Shown one piece after another: positions 62,201 through 64,000 of a DNA stretch of 64,000 nucleotides (within the stretch, counting starts at the first letter, position 1; each line of letters starts with the position of its first letter). The stretch comes from Limnoperna fortunei (lineage: Eukaryota; Mollusca; Bivalvia; Mytilida; Modiolidae): assembly GCA_944474755.1 (NCBI GenBank), contig OX104115.1:35041080-35105079 (forward strand). The letters are read 5' to 3'. A model generated the notes under the pieces. It was not told where the DNA came from. It saw only the letters and a list, made by a program, of their open reading frames with translations, and made no database searches. The position numbers were made by a program, and so were the translations under genes.

Positions 62201-62799
62201 TGAATTCTTCTGTTTACGATATATGTTGCCTTTGCAGGATAATATGGATTTTTGCATTACTCGTGATGGGTTCCCTGTTGGTTTACAATGTCTTTGGTCT
62301 ATATATCTACTATAAAACCAATCCGACACTGACCAACATAAACGTGCAATTTGTCAAAGAAATGTCATATCCAGCAATTACAATATGCAACATGTCACCT
62401 TATAAAAAGTCTGCGGTCAATGCAACTCCGTTATTGACTTCACATTTACTTCACAGCAGCAGACTTGGCATTATCATGCCTCCGTTAAACTACTCGAATC
62501 CCGCGTATGCTGAACTGAATGAGGCTATACCTGACGATTGGCTATCCAAAGTGTCCTTCGATCTAAGAGATATGTTCGTTATTTGTGTCAACCAGAGAGT
62601 TGTTGTTTCTTGCACCGATATTCTGTCAAAGAAGGTAACGCAATGGGGCACGTGTTTTACGTACAGCCATTATGATAAAGTAGTAACACATGGTAGAGTT
62701 AACGGAAGTATGACTGGGTCCGCAACGGCCTTAACCTTTTACATCGACATTAAGCAGAACGAATACGTGTACAGTATTAATATTGCAGCTGGAGTAAAG
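56260..62799 (+). CDS. DEG/ENaC sodium channel, gene 2 (first two exons; rest outside window)
   Basis: Exons 56260-56504 and 62238-62799, with GT/AG borders and phases as in gene 1. The first encodes MPVIRVRPIN through TLWTDFRETTTLHGV, which holds the His-Gly gating motif, to HLRW. The second gives TM1 (IIWIFALLVMGSLLVYNVF), SYPAITICNMSPY, and the start of the extracellular finger region. Compared with gene 1 the second exon has nine extra residues (SHYDKVVTHG region). As typical channels have no such gap here, the loss may be in gene 1. Exon 3, expected about 2 kb on, is not found before 64000. The reading frame is intact so far; whether the whole gene works is unknown. Confidence 0.88.
56627..56800 (+). 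mobile_element. Solo 3' tail of the RT-relic family
   Basis: Inverse of the tail seen at 6500, 16975 and 41250: ctcgtccgcagcacctgagt, then gtttttattgtgttagggtt and tctatacccggatagt. No coding part remains. In intron 1 of DEG/ENaC gene 2. Confidence 0.75.
57880..60080 (-). pseudogene. Jockey/CR1-type LINE reverse-transcriptase relic with a nested SINE
   Basis: In intron 1 of DEG/ENaC gene 2, antisense. From 5' to 3' on the reverse strand: an upstream linker region (REKYRSDLVRKLSAKKYSSK), SEVKNYRPTSLLSVISKCME (finger/palm), ALDRVLHKVLSFKLQNYG, INAGASRGSILGHLLFLLF, then the SINE at 58801-59062. After it comes the palm core, now CTDYTSIYIIVD where family members have a (F/Y)ADD motif. HILMDRL and the thumb follow, and VDSPICTCGHVKSMYHFLF ends it. 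Many stops and frameshifts. The endonuclease domain is not present. The exact clade is uncertain. Confidence 0.82.
58801..59062 (+). mobile_element. SINE family 1, full length, inside the LINE relic
   Basis: A box tggccgagtgg and B box ggttcgattct intact; tail ends acaaacaa. It is flanked by caaaacttaac (58790-58800) and caaagcttaac (59063-59073), one mismatch. Very similar to the copy at 4622, so both are fairly young. Confidence 0.93.
60081..62237 (+). other. Rest of intron 1 of DEG/ENaC gene 2
   Basis: AT-rich; includes a pure AT stretch at about 60905-60945. No exon recognised. Confidence 0.5.
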
Positions 62800-62943
62800 G
62801 TAAGTTGTACATGTAGGTTATCTTTAAATCATCGTTTTAATTGTTATTTGAAATACTATATCTTTACTATGCCTTTGTTACTAAAAAAGTATGTCTATAA
62901 TTAATGAAGTCATGTCTACTCCAAAATAATATTGCTGTTAAAT

Positions 62944-63060
62944 TCCTGCCGAAAGTCTGTGGTTTTTACCGGGTACCTCGGTTTCTTCTGAAATACAAAC
63001 TGTAGGTCTTGCTATATGTAATCAAATTGTAAAAGGTGTTTTTAACCGATTTACACACAA
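62944..63060 (+). mobile_element. SINE family 1 remnant
   Basis: ctgccgaaagtctgtggttt, accgggtacctcggtttctt and a decayed tail, at the position matching 29193-29435 in copy 1. Confidence 0.55.
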
Positions 63061-63318
63061 ACAGAAAATTTGTAGCATATACAACTTTAAGACGTTAGGC
63101 AGGCGCGTTACTTAGCACGGTAAAAAAAAACCAACTCAATTCGAAACCTAATAACCAAATTGATATGTTTCAACGCAATGTATATTCTTCTTGTTTTTGG
63201 AGTTGCATTTTCGCATTTTAGTTTTGTCTAATATATTCTTTATTATATATCACAACTGCATAGTTTTAAAATTACACAATTTATTTTAGATATTTGATTA
63301 AGGTTACGCTTTACATTT

Positions 63319-63450
63319 AAGGATTGTTTTCAATTGTTCGATAGATTTTTGGATATAAACGACTTTGGGTCGATTTACGCTGAATAAACCGCAACGCGGT
63401 CCAAAGTCGTTTATATCCAATAATCTTACCAACAATTGAAAACAAACCTT
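63319..63450. repeat. 50-bp near-perfect hairpin with 32-base loop
   Basis: Arms 63319-63368 and 63401-63450 are the same length and differ at about five positions (ggatataaacgactttgg pairs with its exact complement). The loop holds cgcaacgcggt. Non-coding, in intron 2 of DEG/ENaC gene 2. Confidence 0.9.
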
Positions 63451-64000
63451 ATATTTTAAATTCCATAGTAAAAAGGAAATAACGAGAACAATATTTTACA
63501 TGTAATCAAATAATATTTGCAATTCAATGTTTTTAGTGTCGTCACTTGTTGTTTGCGGAAGAATTCATGTATATTCAACGCCATCAATACATCTTAATAT
63601 GACGTCACAATCAGTCACGTGCTGAAAAACCAAGTAAGGTTATACGAAATAACCAACTTTGTTCATGTATTGAGTATTTAAAAGAAAATAAATATTACCT
63701 TATATACGCCGAGAAAATTTAGTTATTATGAGCTAATTCATGGTTAAATGTCACAGTTGAATATGTTTGGCATTCCAAGTACTCATATTTACTTATCTCT
63801 AAATATAATTTAATTTGTTTTGTATGCTGAAATTTGATTATATATATTGTTTTACTTTTAGTCAGTGTTTACAGTTACAAAAAAAGTTAGTTACTCAGAT
63901 AGTATTTCCGATGTTTGCCGAACATTACCCAGGTCTGCTCCATTAATAAGACAATAGACATCCGGGACAGCAAATATGATTACGTGGTCAATTGTGGTCC
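63451..64000 (+). other. Intron sequence to window end
   Basis: Nothing matching exon 3 of DEG/ENaC gene 1 (VLHEPEEDPDISN) is present. A pyrimidine-AG at 63862 precedes sequence that does not resemble the channel. Confidence 0.5.

Larger units (their letters stand above)
41009..64000 (+). repeat. Tandem segmental duplication, copy 2 (continues past window)
   Basis: Repeats the content of 16730 onward. The distance from the junction to DEG/ENaC exon 1 is 15.3 kb, against 6.5 kb in copy 1. The excess is explained by the C1q exon retained only here and by insertions (SINE at 43114, DIRS-like fragment, nested SINE, others). Confidence 0.82.

Noticed and set aside
63862..63956. Exon 3 of DEG/ENaC gene 2
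   Set aside because: Open after an AG, but the peptide does not resemble exon 3 of gene 1 and the distance is shorter than expected.

Overview
This is AT-rich eukaryotic DNA from an animal with short, intron-split exons. It is most probably a bivalve mollusc, and a mytilid mussel is my best guess. The reasons are a cluster of small secreted C1q-domain genes, DEG/ENaC channel genes, and tRNA-derived SINEs and LINE/RT fragments of types I associate with molluscs. The species is an inference. No bacterial, CRISPR or operon-like structure is present.

Layout. (1) 1-5417, + strand: the last six exons of UFSP2, the UFM1-specific protease 2. Its introns hold a 585-bp foldback element, two SINEs and a tandemly built repeat. 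(2) 5418-11935: mostly AT-rich intergenic DNA with a decayed reverse-transcriptase (RT) fragment, a 24-bp minisatellite and a short 'attggtccca' repeat cluster. (3) 11936-16855: C1q gene A, intact, three exons, with a Crypton-like recombinase relic, two abutting SINEs and a 34-bp perfect hairpin in its first intron. (4) About 16730-41008: copy 1 of a large tandem segmental duplication. It holds the 3' end of gene A, an RT relic, C1q pseudogene B (both donor sites lost, C1q exon missing), a Tc1 relic, and a complete eight-exon DEG/ENaC channel gene (23198-38441, predicted 513 aa). (5) About 41009-64000: copy 2, running off the window. It starts inside a C1q exon (fragment 41010-41138), then repeats the RT relic, an intact C1q gene C (43672-46310), an inverted Tc1 block, and the first two exons of a second DEG/ENaC gene (56260 onward). 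Copy 2 is swollen by later insertions: SINEs, a DIRS-like fragment, and a LINE with a SINE inside it.

How the genes relate. UFSP2 is a housekeeping gene of the ufmylation pathway and is unrelated to its neighbours. The C1q and DEG/ENaC genes appear together because they were duplicated together; no functional link can be read from the sequence. The most informative features are the paired copies, which give empty sites for two SINE insertions, show how gene B died, and show a conserved GC-AG intron in genes A and C. Two otherwise different SINE families share a 3' end motif, which suggests a common LINE partner. Exon boundaries were read by eye from splice signals, reading-frame phase and family resemblance; no search or alignment program was run.
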